A stretch of 64,000 nt of DNA. Source: Dipteronia dyeriana. Lineage: Eukaryota; Streptophyta; Magnoliopsida; Sapindales; Sapindaceae. Positions 1-12,459 of the stretch are shown piece by piece (the stretch's first letter is position 1; the number at the start of each line of letters is the position of its first letter). The notes under the pieces are model-generated. The model saw only the letters and a list, made by a program, of their open reading frames with translations. It had not been told where the DNA came from and ran no database searches. The stretch is from NCBI GenBank assembly GCA_032871835.1, contig CM065295.1, positions 85,119,819-85,183,818 of the forward strand, written 5' to 3'. Made by a program: the position numbers and the translations under genes.

Positions 1-1750
1 TCAATTTTATATTTTCTTTTCTTTAAAAATAGTAATAACTCTCGTATATTGGATAATTGAAAAGAAAATAAAAATTATGAAAATGGATTATTGAGAATTT
101 TGAGTTTCAAAATTGGACATTCCATTTAAAAAAAATAAAAAATGTGTAATTGAATGGAATGTGTTAACTTGATTTTCAGAATATATATATAATCATTTTC
201 TCATCTATCGATATAAAATACATATGTATTGTATATAGGATATAAACCACTAACAAATATATATATATTAAATTAAAATAATTGAATTTAATGATTTATA
301 AATTAATTTACGGTTTATAAAATTAGATTCTTGTCAAAATATGCTTCATTAAAACTTTAAAAGAAGGTGCGAATAAATCACGTGTTTTTATTATCCCTTG
401 AAAGTATGTACGAATGAATTACAGAATAAATATGAGTCTGAATCGTACTATTTTGTTTTAGAAACATAAGAGGAATTGCACCTCAGTTTATGGGCATTTA
501 AGACTGCATTTAGTATAAGAGGATGGCAAAAATCAGACGTCAACTCACTATCTCTTTATAATATGACATGGTTTTTCTATTTATTTACGAATCAACCCAA
601 AAGGCAACAACTAACTTCATGAATTATCCATTGTTTATTTTATCAAATCACCATTTTTTCTTTATATAGCAGTTACCTCCCATTTTACAACCTTTTTTTT
701 TTTGTTCTACGGTTCCCAAATTATTAATCCTGATCGACTATTACATGTAATTTTTATTTAAATCTTTAAATGATGTGGTACGTGAGTTGTCATCATTAAA
801 AAATATAAAATGGTATGGTTAATGAAAAAAATCATTTATCGTATAATTTGGATTAAAATTTAAACTAAATTTTTGAATCAACTAAAATTAATGTTTTTTA
901 ATAGTTTTTTTTATTAAATAATTTTATTATATCGTATTAACAGTTAACAAATGCCCTTTAGCTCTTGTACTTAAAAAACCACATGCCCTTTGACAAAAAA
1001 ACATATTTTAAACGATAATTATATAATTATTCAAGTACAGTGTTAATTAAATCCTTAAAACTTTTTAAAAATGTAATTGAAATTTATAAATCATGTAATT
1101 ATATAATTTTTACCTAATAAATTAACTCACTTAGGTAAATCTGTATTTTAATATATATATATATGATACAATAACTTAAATCTAAAATATTGTTATACTA
1201 AATGAGTGTTTCAAACCTCAGCCACCAAATCACATTAAATGTTCGTGGTAGATCTATATTTGGTGTTCAAATGTTATCTTAATTTTTTTTTTATCAGGTT
1301 AATTATTTCTTTTCTTCGGCTTTTTCTCTTCAATACAAATTTAATATAATAGTCATTGTCTTAGCTATGGATCATTAATTCATCCGCTCTTACTTAAAAA
1401 ATATCTCAAAAGTTACGCCTTGATATGATTCAAGGGAAATAATTTTTGTATGTTACTGAGATACTAACTTATTCTAACCATTACTAAAGAAAAAAATTAA
1501 CAAATTTTTTTTTTTATGTATTTTACAATAATACAGTCTCTGGAGCCTAGGTCAGCTAATAAATGAACGAATTTAGAGTTTGAATAAAATGACAAATAAC
1601 TTTCAAACCAACTGTTTAAATCATACCAATAATAAAAACTTAAAAAAAAAATATGGTTTAGATATATTGATAAATATATATTATCAAAATAAGTATATAC
1701 GGAAAGAATATAATAATATGAATGTATCACATCATAGATATGTCAACTTT

Positions 1751-1787
<37 letters not shown>

Positions 1788-2240
1788 CTAGTTCAATTTT
1801 AGACAAATCCAAAACCCATTAAATTTAATCATGCTAGACTTATAATTATAATCCACAAGAGCAGAGGGAAGGAGACAAACTCATATTTGTGGCTGTGCCC
1901 TAGTGCCCTACTAACCCACTAAATCCTTTGTTCATGGGGTTCACCGTTCATGGGACATGGCCGAAATTTCTCTTATTAAATATATTGATATCAATCGTGT
2001 TTATGACCGTTTAATTTTAAATAAGTTAAGTCTGAACGAAATTTATATAATTACATGCACATGAAAAAAAAAACACAAGACTTCAAGTAACTAAACTCGT
2101 TTAATGTTTGATGTTTTGTTCAGTTTGATAATATAATTGATTCGAATCGTTCAACCGTGTATAGAATTTTTAAAAAGAAAAAAATGTTGATATTTATATT
2201 ATATTAAAAGTTGAGGTATTACACTGCTATATAATTTATA
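1..2240. other. Gene-free AT-rich intergenic DNA
   Basis: I see no coding region here. The sequence is AT-rich with homopolymer runs, and its short open frames have no recognisable protein pattern and stop often. A (TA)n tract lies at 1753-1785. No element ends or repeats shared with other parts of the window were found. Confidence 0.6.
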
Positions 2241-2254
2241 GGATTTTCCTGAAG

Positions 2255-2335
2255 AGGGAGAGCCGGAGAGGACTCGAACCTCCAACCTTATAGTAAAGAT
2301 GTAAGGGATTTTAACACCGGACTAACCTCGTCTCG
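2255..2335 (-). repeat. SINE-like tRNA-derived fragment
   Basis: On the minus strand an A-box-like stretch (GGTTAGTCCGG) is followed about 45 bases later by a good B box (GGTTCGAGTCC, plus-strand 2271-2281). That is the spacing of an internal RNA polymerase III promoter. No cloverleaf or 3' end of a working tRNA is evident, so a SINE head is more likely than a tRNA gene. The boundaries are approximate and I found no target duplication. Confidence 0.4.
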
Positions 2336-2800
2336 TTTGAATCGTGACATAAATCAACAGACTCGTCGTGAATAATTTGCAGTACCGGTGGTCCTTTCTG
2401 TGTTAAACGTATATATTATGTTGACAGTTGGGTGTGGTGTGGGTGGTCCTTAATTTGCACTCGCAGCATGTGGAAGATGGTCCTTTTTTATTTCCATGAA
2501 AACGAAAAAACATGTGTGGTACTGTGGTCCTTTTTGTATGGTTTTCAATCACTTTTTAACAATATCAACACCTCACTAAATGCCCTCTTCTTTTATTGCA
2601 ATAACACAACCATGTGTTTGTGGGGTCTCATAATTAGTGCGTCTTTGATTTTACTAAAGAGTAGTAAAGACTATGATCCATAAAAACCAAAGTTTTGGTG
2701 ATTTTGGTGGGCTTCGTAGTTGATTGAGATGTTGTTTAAGAATTGGTCATTCAAAATAATGTGAACCATATACTTATCCAACAAAATCGTACATATATAT

Positions 2801-3683
2801 TGTTGACGTCGATTTCTGGATTACGTCAGAAAAGCCAACAAAGATTGGATTTCGGCTATTAATTCAAAGAGAAAGAGATTCAGAGAGAGTAACGAAGACA
2901 AAAGTTTTACGTGGTAAAACTCCGATGATCAGAGAAACATCCATGGGTGGTTGAAGGATCAACCAAACCAAAATCTACTATGAAAATATGATGTTTACAA
3001 GCTCTCGATCTCCTTTTTTTTCTCTCTGTATTTGCTATGATTGCTTGTTGTGTGCTATATTGCCTATATTTTTTGGAGCCGGATTATGGGTTTATTTATA
3101 TGCTTATAGAACCCTAATCTGCTTTGTACAAGTAATACAAGATCTTTGTATTTAATTGTGATTCGGTTGCTTGCTTGAGGTTGATTTGTCTTCTTTCCTG
3201 TTTCGTAGTCTCTTATGGAAATCGAGTGGGATTCTAGTAGTGTAGTTCAATTTGGACTTGTTCCCTTATAAAAATGTAGTCTTCGTAAAGAAATCAAGTT
3301 ATTTCCTGATTGGGGACTCTTCTAACTTAATGTTCCATTTTATTTGGGATCCCTTCCTGATAGATATCTTCGCGTATTTAATGACTTAATCCGTGTGAAA
3401 TAAGCACCAAGTTCTTACTCGAGTCGTATTTATTCCCGAGTAAGAGTAATACCTGATGGTCCCGAGTATCGTCGTTTGAGCCCGAGTGGAAGCGTTGTTC
3501 AACCAGTCCCGAATGTTGTTAACTGATCCCGAGTAGGTTTCATTCCATATATGCTTACTCGGATTTTTCTTCTCTTTAATGATGCCTCGTAGGATATTTC
3601 CTGAGTGCCCATTTAGGCGTCCACCTGACTATTTTCTCATTTCTGTCAATGACGTGTATGCTTGGTAAAATTCACATACGACA
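2801..3683 (+). mobile_element. Solo LTR, family shared with 41674-42552
   Basis: This 883-bp sequence starts TGTTGACGTC, ends ACATACGACA (TG...CA ends), and is closely matched in reverse orientation by 41674-42552. In the first 180 bases I count roughly 8% differences, mostly transitions. The flanks TATAT and CATAT fit a 5-bp target duplication with one mismatch. There is no internal protein domain, primer binding site or second LTR next to it, so it is read as a solo LTR left by recombination. The superfamily (gypsy or copia) cannot be told from the LTR alone. Confidence 0.75.
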
Positions 3684-3737
3684 CATATATAACATATATA
3701 CAATTTTTATATTACTAATTTGAATTGATATAAGATA

Positions 3738-3741
<4 letters not shown>

Positions 3742-3793
<52 letters not shown>

Positions 3794-3860
3794 TATTGGA
3801 TTTAAATGTTTTGATTTGACTATATACACTTATCAAAATATTTTTAAAATATAATAAATT

Positions 3861-3911
<51 letters not shown>
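3742..3911. repeat. Pair of long (TA)n microsatellites
   Basis: Two almost pure TA dinucleotide tracts, about 3742-3790 and 3864-3911, are separated by about 75 bases of AT-rich sequence. They generate spurious open frames rich in Tyr and Ile on both strands. The tracts could form cruciforms and are likely length-polymorphic. Confidence 0.9.
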
Positions 3912-3914
<3 letters not shown>

Positions 3915-4646
3915 GAATACCTGTGTATTAATATAACATAACAATTTTGTTGTTGTACAAAATAAATAAATAAAACATAACAATATTTTATTTGGTTTGG
4001 ATAACGTGGAAATGAGTCAGGTTTTTTGTGAAACGTGAGAAAAGACACCAACCTCCAAGTGACATGACACATGAGTGAAGAGTAGTCGGTGGAGGTGGTC
4101 CGTGGTCCTCCCATTCTAGGAAAAGAAAAACATGTGTAGTTTTATGACTTTCTCTAAAAATAATTTCTTCAACACCGGTGAAACTTATTTTGGAAATCGA
4201 GTAATTGCCACTTATGTCAAAACATATAATAAAAATCATATCCATTTAACCTCAACTTCATGATCCATCATCCAATCATTGCGAATTATAGAAATATCTT
4301 ATATTTATATTAAGTTTAAATAATCTATTTTTCCATCACAAATAAGATTTTTTATATACATGGATAGATCATTAACCCATTAGTTGTCAGAGAAAAAAAA
4401 ATAGATTTTTTTGTTATTTTCAATACATTTTTTTATCATATAAATCTAATAGTAGTTTTTAAAAAATGTGTTTGATATTGTATTTGGAAATAAACTACAA
4501 AATTCCAATTTCAGTACAAAAAAGACCTACAAATAGAACTCTACAAATTTTGCTAATATGTATTTAATCGCACACATGCTAAGAAATGTTTATGTTGTCA
4601 TTTACTGAAAGTGGTTGTTATTAGCCAGAAATAACAATATGTGCAC
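3912..4646. other. Intergenic sequence without a gene
   Basis: AT-rich sequence between the TA tracts and the PIF/Harbinger-like MITE. Short open frames exist on the minus strand, but none resembles a protein family. I see nothing else. Confidence 0.5.
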
Positions 4647-4649
4647 TAA

Positions 4650-5337
4650 GGGTGCGTTTGGTATACGAGGAAAAAAAAAATAAAAAATTGTCTCACCTTT
4701 AGCCAGACTTGTTTCATGCATGGGACAAGTTTCAAAAATACATTTTTACCCTTAATATTTTTAAAAATTACAAAAATGTCTAATAGAAAATATAACCAAA
4801 AGCCATTTCCCTTTCTCAGTCTCTCTCCCTCTCAACGTTGCTTGGCCGCCGGCGAGGAGCAAAGATCTCTCTCTATCTCTCTCTGTGTTCAATGTCTTAC
4901 AATTTTGGAGGTGGTGGTGGTTGTTGATTTTGATTTTGGATTTTCAATTTAGGGTTCTCGATTGGTAGTTTTCGATTGGGTTTCGGTGGTTAGATGAATA
5001 ATTGTAATGGTTTGGTGTTGGAGACTGGATTAGGTGTTGGAGACATAAAGTTAATTGATTTTCTTTTTCACCACAAATTTTCATAATATGGGACACATAT
5101 CTTTCACCATCTTTTTTCGGATTGGTTTAGTTTATTTGTGGAATTATTTGTGAAAAGAGGTTTGGGTTTTCAAAGTTAAGATTATGTTTTGATTGATAAA
5201 ATACGGTTGATGATCTAAGTTGAATTTGATGTTTGATGATTGATGATCTGGGTTGGATGATCTTCAAAATGATTCACAATACGGAATAATTGTCATTTTC
5301 TGTTCTGTTTTGTTCTGTCTCCATACCAAACGTACCC
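4650..5337. mobile_element. PIF/Harbinger-like (Tourist-type) MITE
   Basis: The left end GGGTGCGTTTGGTAT is mirrored on the right by the complement of GGGTACGTTTGGTAT (14 of 15 bases match). The element is flanked by the trinucleotide TAA at 4647-4649 and 5338-5340. A TAA/TTA target duplication is typical of PIF/Harbinger elements. The 688-bp interior has a CT-rich stretch and a GC-richer patch (4840-4860) but no transposase, so it is non-autonomous. Confidence 0.7.
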
Positions 5338-5589
5338 TAAGGGTATACGATAACAACTACTCTATTTCTATAAAAGAAAATAAAAACACTGCATTTAATG
5401 CGATAAAACAATAAATTCGCTAATTTGACATGTGCTTTTGTTTTCTTTTATGGAAATAAAGTAGTTGTTATCTCATGTTATAAGGGTGTCTCCAATGTTA
5501 AGCACCAAATTGGTATAAAAAGAGAATTTTTTGGAAATATTCTTACACCAATTTTTTTTTACTTCAATACATCCGATAATAATAAGGAA

Positions 5590-5751
5590 AATACTTGGGT
5601 ACTGACAAGATGTTGACTATTTTGTTTTTATTGGTGAAAAAATCCACCATCAACCCCATGTATTTAATATTAAATACTGTAAATAGTTTTTTCCATCAAT
5701 TAAAACAAATTGTCAGTAACTTGGGTACTGACCAGTCAGTACCCAAGTATT
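5590..5751. mobile_element. Small fold-back MITE with 17-bp perfect inverted ends
   Basis: AATACTTGGGTACTGAC at 5590-5606 is repeated as its exact complement at 5735-5751. An extra copy facing the right end makes a perfect 14-bp-arm palindrome at 5719-5748 with a 2-base centre. The interior (5616-5715) resembles 7211-7312, so this is a dispersed family. No clear target duplication was found. Confidence 0.55.
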
Positions 5752-5766
5752 GTTCTAATAATAATT

Positions 5767-5854
5767 TTGTATAAAGTTTTATTTAGAGAATATTCTTGTA
5801 ATGATACCAAAGAGCATCATTACAAGAATATTTTTTAAATAAAACTTTATACAA
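5767..5854. repeat. Near-perfect 39-bp-arm hairpin
   Basis: TTGTATAAAGTTTTATTT followed by a tail ending GTAATGAT (5767-5805) is complementary, with few mismatches, to 5816-5854. The loop is about 10 bases. It would form a long hairpin in RNA or DNA. It could be a tiny MITE or a small-RNA precursor; the sequence alone does not decide. Confidence 0.6.
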
Positions 5855-8402
5855 TACTAATTAATTTCTATTAGTTAAGTTACATAAAATTAATTAAATT
5901 TTGTGGCATAAAAACATATTATTTAAAAATAATTAATTACATAATATTAAAAAAACAACTACTTACATAAGTGTACCCCCCAAATTTCACTATAATATTA
6001 TTCAACTTATTTATCCAACTAATTTTCACTTAATCATTTCAATTGTTTTTTTTTCACATCAATTTTTTCCATCTAATTTTCTCCATCACGGAGTTTTTTT
6101 TTTCCTGTCATGTAATTTTTTTAAAGTATTTTGTCATGTAGTTTTTTTTAAGAATTTATTCATGTTTTTTTTAAAAGTATTTTGTTATGTGTTTTTTCTA
6201 AGTAATTTGCCATTTATTTAGTTGCACTAAATTTATCTAATATTAAATTTACCGATAGTTAAATGCATAATTAATAAGTAAAATAGTATATATATATATC
6301 GGTATCATTTTAAAGATCTCGATAAGATATTTATAGCGTTATAAATTTTAGAATAAATATTATCATAAATAAGTGTGAAAGAGTTAAATTATGAATTTTA
6401 ATAAATATATGGTTAATAAAAACAAGAGTAAATTGCACTCAATCTCCTAACGTTTGTTTTTAGACAACCAAAAACAATATTTCTGTTTATCGGTAATCAC
6501 CTCCCTTCCAATTAGTCAACACCCATTAACTCTAAACGTTAGTTTAAGGGTATTTTCATATTTTCATAAATAAGTATGATTAGTTGAATATAAATATCAC
6601 ATCAATAGTATAATAAAATAATATTTTTTACATTTTTTAAACAAGTATTTCTTATCCATTAGTCTGCTCACAAATGCAATTTTATAAGCTATCCAAATCT
6701 AAATGGTTAATTGGAATTTTTAATAATTTTTTTCATTCGGAATTTATCGAAACTTGAAAGATATTTTTATCTTTAAAAAACAATTCTTTCAATCATCCAT
6801 ATCCAGATCTACCCATCTACGATAAGATCTATTTTTATAATTTTTTTTCTTGTTCCACCGGTCAAAATATGCTGATAAGTGACAACTAACTTATACGTAA
6901 TTAAATCATTTTACAAATTTGATACCGTTACTATTTAGAGTTAAGTGATGTTGACTAACCGGATAAAAAGTGATCATCAATAAATGGAAGAGTTGTTTCT
7001 TGATGTCTACAAGTAAACCTCTGCTCTAAAAGAAATAATAAAAAAATATTGGTGTTAAGTGAATAGTATCGATATTAATAGTTTGTCTTAGAAATTGAAA
7101 TTTAGTGTTACATTGGAACTTGCTTTTACACGAAGTTGCTGTTTTTACGTCAAATTGTTAAAGGGCACTACTTGTTAAATAAAAATAATAATTATAAAAA
7201 TAATTTAAATACCGATTATTATATTTTGATCGGTGGAAAAATTCACTACCAATTCTATATGTTTAATATAAAATACTGTAAATAATTTTTTCTACCTGTT
7301 CAAACAAACTGTTTCCACCTGTTCAAACAAACTGTAAAGTATTGTCCAACAAAATAACTCATTGCACAGAAATAATTGTGTATGTCAACAAATTTTTAAG
7401 GTTAGTTTATTTGTCTTATCGGGGGCATGAGAAGTCATTACCTTTAGCAATTTTAATTATATATTAAAATAATATAATTGGCAACTCACGTTCTTGTTTT
7501 GTAAGAAAGATTATTCAACTGTCACGCACTTGCCACACCATATAATTTATTTACATAATTACATATTATATTTTTCTCGTTTTACAATATATTAATCCAA
7601 TGAACACCTTTTACAAGAGCGTCTTCGAAGAAATTGAATAAATTTTGTTAAAATTGTAGGTGTGAATGATAATAATAATATTATATATTTAATTAAAAAA
7701 ATTGGAAGCTATTATATAGGAATCGTTTTTTGTTAAGATGTTTTGAAAATAAAATATTAAAAGGATAGGGAGGTAAAATAAAACAAGAGAAAATGATCGT
7801 AGTATATTTTTTCTTATCGCAAATAAAAAAATCTCATTAAATTTTATTAAATATGTTCAAAATGTGTACTTTTATTTTGTTTTTAAAACTATTAAATTAA
7901 AAAAAGATCATCATTTAAACCCATAACTATTTTAATACATGATATAAAGATATGACAGATCTATTACTAACCAACCATGTCTAGTTTAAATTCAATCTAT
8001 GACTTATAAATATTAATTTGATCGGCATGCACCGGATGCAATGGGAAATTTCTTTTTATTATAATTTATTTAGGTGGTTGTTCTATATAGATATTTTTTC
8101 ATGTGTTGTGGTTCAAATTATTTTTTACTATTATTTTCATTTCTTTTTTGAAGTTTAATGGTGTTGTGGTCCAAAGTTCTTCCAAATGCGTGATACACGT
8201 TAAACTTCGAATAGAAACTTCCGGATAGAATTTTATATTTAAACAATTATATATATATATAAACACGGTTAGAATTATATAAACGATATTGAATACGAAC
8301 GATTTATTTATAAAAGAGTTTAATTGACAAGTGTATACATACTAATAAGCGATTCATATTCAATGTTCTTATATAATTCTATCGGTATGCACTTATATGA
8401 AA

Positions 8403-8442
<40 letters not shown>

Positions 8443-9450
8443 TAAATAGTTTCGTAACCTCTTAATTTTATTCGGTATTAAGAACGTTCATGTAGTTTAC
8501 AAATATTATAAATTTGAATCGCCACCGTATATGATATATTAAAAAAAAAATGTGTCAAATTATATTATAAATCTAGTTTTACAACATATTTATTTTCAAA
8601 CTTTATTACAAGCTAAGAAATATTTCCATCGTTTATTTTTCCAATAATTATTTTTGATACATTACGAAATATTTAAAATTAAAATATATAACAAATCTTT
8701 TAAAATATAATAAAATCGTATTAGCGGACAATTATGATATTATATCTAATCTTCAACCTCAAACAATCCATTTACACTAAATTCAAGGGTTTAGAGACAA
8801 TGTATTGTCAAGATATCTTTGAAACTCATGTTTAAACTCTTGAACATATGATTAAATATCGAAATTCATGTTTAATTCACAGTTTTAAGTTGACATAAAC
8901 TCACATAACAAAATCAATCAAGTCAAACATCAATAATATTATCAATAATAAAAATAATAACAATAAAATAACGTTGCATGTGGGAGGAAAACCCAAGAAA
9001 ATAAATAAATAAAAAGCGAAATGCTCCGTCCTTAAAATATAAAGAACTTAGATCTAAACTGCATTCAAATAAATAATTAAATATATTTATAAATGGGAAT
9101 GAGGTCAAGATCTTCATTGTCTTATAATATTCTAGCATTAATAGTGAGAAATATTATTTATTGTGGGGGGTGTCACAAATCACAACCAATATAAGATAAG
9201 GTCAAAATACACGTTGTGCATGCCCTATTTAATTTTTAGGAAAATATCCAAAACCAACTTGTGTATTGATGTGCTTTTGATGTGTCATGTTTTGTTATTA
9301 TGTGTGTTATTTAATGTTATCTTCTTGGCCTTTCATACATGTGAAGGGGATCTTCGTGACTTTCAATCATCTTCCCTCACCTACAACCTGTAAGCTTTAA
9401 GCTTTATTTATTTTAAAGTAATTTATGATTATTAAAAATTTGTTATTATC
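5855..9450. other. Gene-free AT-rich DNA with a diverged MITE copy
   Basis: No gene is supported. Bases 7211-7312 resemble the interior of the fold-back MITE at 5590-5751, including a shared stretch around AAATACTGTAAATA. A (TA)n tract lies at about 8403-8437. The remaining sequence is AT-rich with frequent stops in all frames. Confidence 0.5.
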
Positions 9451-9852
9451 CTTTTGTAGTTCTGTTGTGGTTGAGAAAAATCGTACACACAAATTCAATC
9501 ACAAATAGAAAAAAGCAATAAGAAGAAAGAAGACACCAAATATTTTACGTTGTTTAACAATTTACATACGTCTATGGAGTGCACTGCATTCAATCCGTTA
9601 TTTCTCAGAGTTGATTAAAATCTCTCTGTTTCTATTTCATTCTCTTTACAATTGCTCCCTCTCTAGCAATTTTTCTTATACACACTTTTACACACTACAT
9701 AATGATAGTATTTATATGGGAGTACTAGGGTTGAACAAATCCAGATTTCCTATTTCTCATGAAATCCACAACTACCATTGTGTTGTCCACAACACTGTAC
9801 ACCACCGAAGAACACTGCTCTATAGCCCGCGGTATGTGCACTACGTCCACGC

Positions 9853-10182
9853 TATAGAAACGATTTTTTTTTATAGAGAACAGAGGAGTAAAACAGAAGG
9901 CAGAGAATGCGTGAGATTCTCTTAGAGAGAGAAAAAGAAATAGATCTCAAATCATTTCATTTTTTTTCTTCACACTTTGACCGATACAAAAATCAACTCA
10001 TATGCAAGTTGAATTTATCTTCTAACCGAACACATTTCTAGAAGAAGTTTGACTTTATTTCTTTTTCGTTAATAACAGAGCAAAGCCATTATGTTATTAT
10101 TGGCGCGAAGTTATTAGATGGATGCTGATGTATTAGATGGATGATGATGATTGAGGACCGTTTGATTGATCTATATCCTTTA
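9853..10182 (-). repeat. 3' LTR of the minus-strand copia element
   Basis: This is the left-hand copy of the LTR pair and lies next to the polypurine tract on its right. Its terminal TG (minus strand) has changed to TA, which is one of the LTR differences. Confidence 0.9.
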
Positions 10183-10196
10183 TACTCCCCTTCAAA
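10183..10196 (-). other. Polypurine tract of the minus-strand copia element
   Basis: The minus strand reads TTTGAAGGGGAGTA immediately upstream of the 3' LTR, which is the usual form and place of the plus-strand primer in copia elements. Confidence 0.85.
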
Positions 10197-10269
10197 CTAA
10201 ACTGACTCAAGTCAGTTAGTTTGAACTTGGTTCTGGAATATTGATCTTTTTTATCTTTGTCATAGGCAT

Positions 10270-11107
10270 CATCACTCCCCATCAAGCGAAATTGGTTGCA
10301 ATCAACAACGAGCTTGGAAGCAAGAAGACGAAATCTAGTAATAGCTAGAGGCTTTGTAAATACATCAACTGTTTGAATTGAGGTTGGAATGTACCGAATT
10401 TATATGTTTCCAGTAGCTACCAGGTCTCGAAGATAATGTATGTCAATTTCTACGTGCTTTGTTCTATTGTGAAACACAAGATTATATGCCAAAGCTTTAG
10501 CACTTAGATTGTCACACCACAAAATAGAAGGACCCTTCAACTGTATCTGAAGTTCACATAACATAGATTGAACCCATTGAACATCAGTAGCAACAGAAGC
10601 AAGTGATCTGTATTCGGCCTCTGTACTTGACCGAGCTACCACTCTTTGTTTCCTCGAAGACCAACTAATCAAGTTACCTCCTAGATACAAGCAATACCCA
10701 CTAGTGGACTTTCTATCATCAATATTAACAGCCCAATCCGTATCAACAAAACATTCCAATGACAGATTTGCAGCAGGCTGTAACTTAATACCAACAGTGA
10801 GAGTTTCAGGAACATACCTCAATATTCTCTTAACTGCCAACCAATGAACCTGAGTTGGACAAGAGATGAATTTACTTAGTTTGTTGACAACAAAAGCAAG
10901 ATCAGGCCTAGTAAGTTTGAGGTATTGAAGTGACCCAATTATGCTCCTGTACAAAGTAGAATCAATGAAAGGTTCCCCATCCTTAGCAGACAACTTGGAA
11001 CCAGGGGCAATAGGAGTTGGACAAGGCTTCGAAGCAGTCATATTAGTTTTTACCAGCAAATCCCACACATATTTAGTATGTGTTAGTGTTAATCCCTTAA
11101 CACTCCG
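10270..11107 (-). pseudogene. Copia RT C-terminus and RNase H
   Basis: The frame continues after the TAA with LTHTKYVWDLLVKTNM. RNase H motifs follow: VDTDWA, DRKSTSGYC, SSTEAEYRSLA, WCDNLSAKALA and RTKHVEIDIHYLRD. A TAA at 10400-10402 falls where related elements carry Gln, and the sequence after it still reads RYIPTS and FTKPL. The domain order is complete and the damage is limited to point stops. Confidence 0.88.
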
Positions 11108-12205
11108 TTAAGCTTCAAAGCCTAAGAAATAATGAAGGGAACCTAGAGACTTTAAAGCAAAGCATGAATTGAGATCCTTGATCACCTTGGCGATAAGATT
11201 GTTATTGCTTCCGGTTAGTAAAATATCGTCCACATAGACTAGTAACAAGAGAAACGAAGAAGAAGTTCTGTAGAAAAATAGTGAGCTGTCAGACTTAGAA
11301 TTCTGAAATCCCCACCTTAGTAAGGCTGCTCGAAGTTTAGCATACCAAGCTCGCGGAGCCTGTTTAAGCCCATTAAGAAACGCATTGTTAATGTCTAGCT
11401 GCTGCACATCCCAGTTATTTGTAACAGCCAAGCTCAAAATAATTCTAATTGTATAACTCTTCACAACAGGGCTAAACATCTCAGAGAAGTCTAAACCAAG
11501 AGTTTGTGTAAACCCTTTAGCCACAAGCCTCGCTTTGTATCTATTAATCGAACCATCAACATTGTATTTGATTCTAAAGATCCATTTACACCCTATGATG
11601 TTCATATTAGCTGTGGCCGGTACTAAACTCCAGGTGTGATTTTGTTGTAAGGCTTCAAACTCATTATCCATTGCTTTTTTCCATGCTGGAATCTTTAAAG
11701 CCTCAGTGATAGTATAGGGAATGGCATCAATGCTGACAAGGTAAGTAGTATACTGATACACCTTAGGCTTATATATGCCACTCTTGGCTCTAGTAGTCAT
11801 TTTATGAGTATTTTGAGGGATAGCAACAGAATGAGAGATATCCAAAGAAGTGTTACTATCAACATGTAAAGGTTGAACATGCATATTACATGATCTTTGA
11901 CAAATAACCTTGCTTTTTGGACTGGTGTCTTTAGCATAAGTTGAAGTGCCTTTTGTTAGTATCGAAACAGGGACACTAGAAGTGGAAATTGGACTGGCAG
12001 ACATAGAATTGAACAAGGATTGGTATGGAAACTCAGTTTCATTAAAGACGACATCTCTAGAAATATAAACTCGACCACTAGGATGAAGACATCTATATCC
12101 TTTTAAACTGTCACAATAACCAATAAAAACACATTTTGTAGCACGAAATTGAAACTTATGAGCATTGTAGGGTCTGATATAGGGAAAACATGTACAACCG
12201 AACAC
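11108..12205 (-). pseudogene. Copia integrase C-terminus and reverse transcriptase
   Basis: The 365-residue segment starts with the post-integrase motif FGCTCFPYIRPYN and FIGYC. It enters reverse transcriptase at about residue 170 (PAWKKAMDNEFEAL, NIIGCKWIFRIKYN, YKARLVAKGFTQ) and carries the catalytic YVDDILLTG motif. The segment is one base-frame away from the upstream piece. Upstream of 12205 the same frame also holds a TAG next to the SFW motif. It stops at a TAA (11108-11110) inside the region before RNase H, and the frame then reopens. Confidence 0.9.
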
Positions 12206-12459
12206 CTTTAATGTTAAATAATCAGGTTGTTTAAGAAACAGACAATAGTAAGGACATGCATTTTGAAGAACAGATGAAGGGAGTCGATTTATAAGATATG
12301 TGGCTGTGTGAAAATCCTCCTACCAAAATGACAAAGGTAATTTTGCTTGAGCAAGAATAGACAAACCCATTTCAACAATATTCCTATGTTTTCTCTCAAC
12401 AATTCCATTTTGATACAGTGTGTGAGGACAAGATTTTCTATGAACTATGCCATGCTCAT

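Noticed and set aside
3738..4245. Overlapping open frames of 80-85 codons on the minus strand
   Set aside because: They are created by the TA microsatellites (runs of Tyr-Ile) and neighbouring AT-rich sequence and have no protein-family pattern.
4716..4952. 78-codon open frame in a CT-rich region
   Set aside because: It lies wholly inside the PIF/Harbinger-like MITE and is low-complexity.
9611..9925. 104-codon open frame
   Set aside because: It runs into the copia LTR and has no recognisable domain; it is a chance frame.
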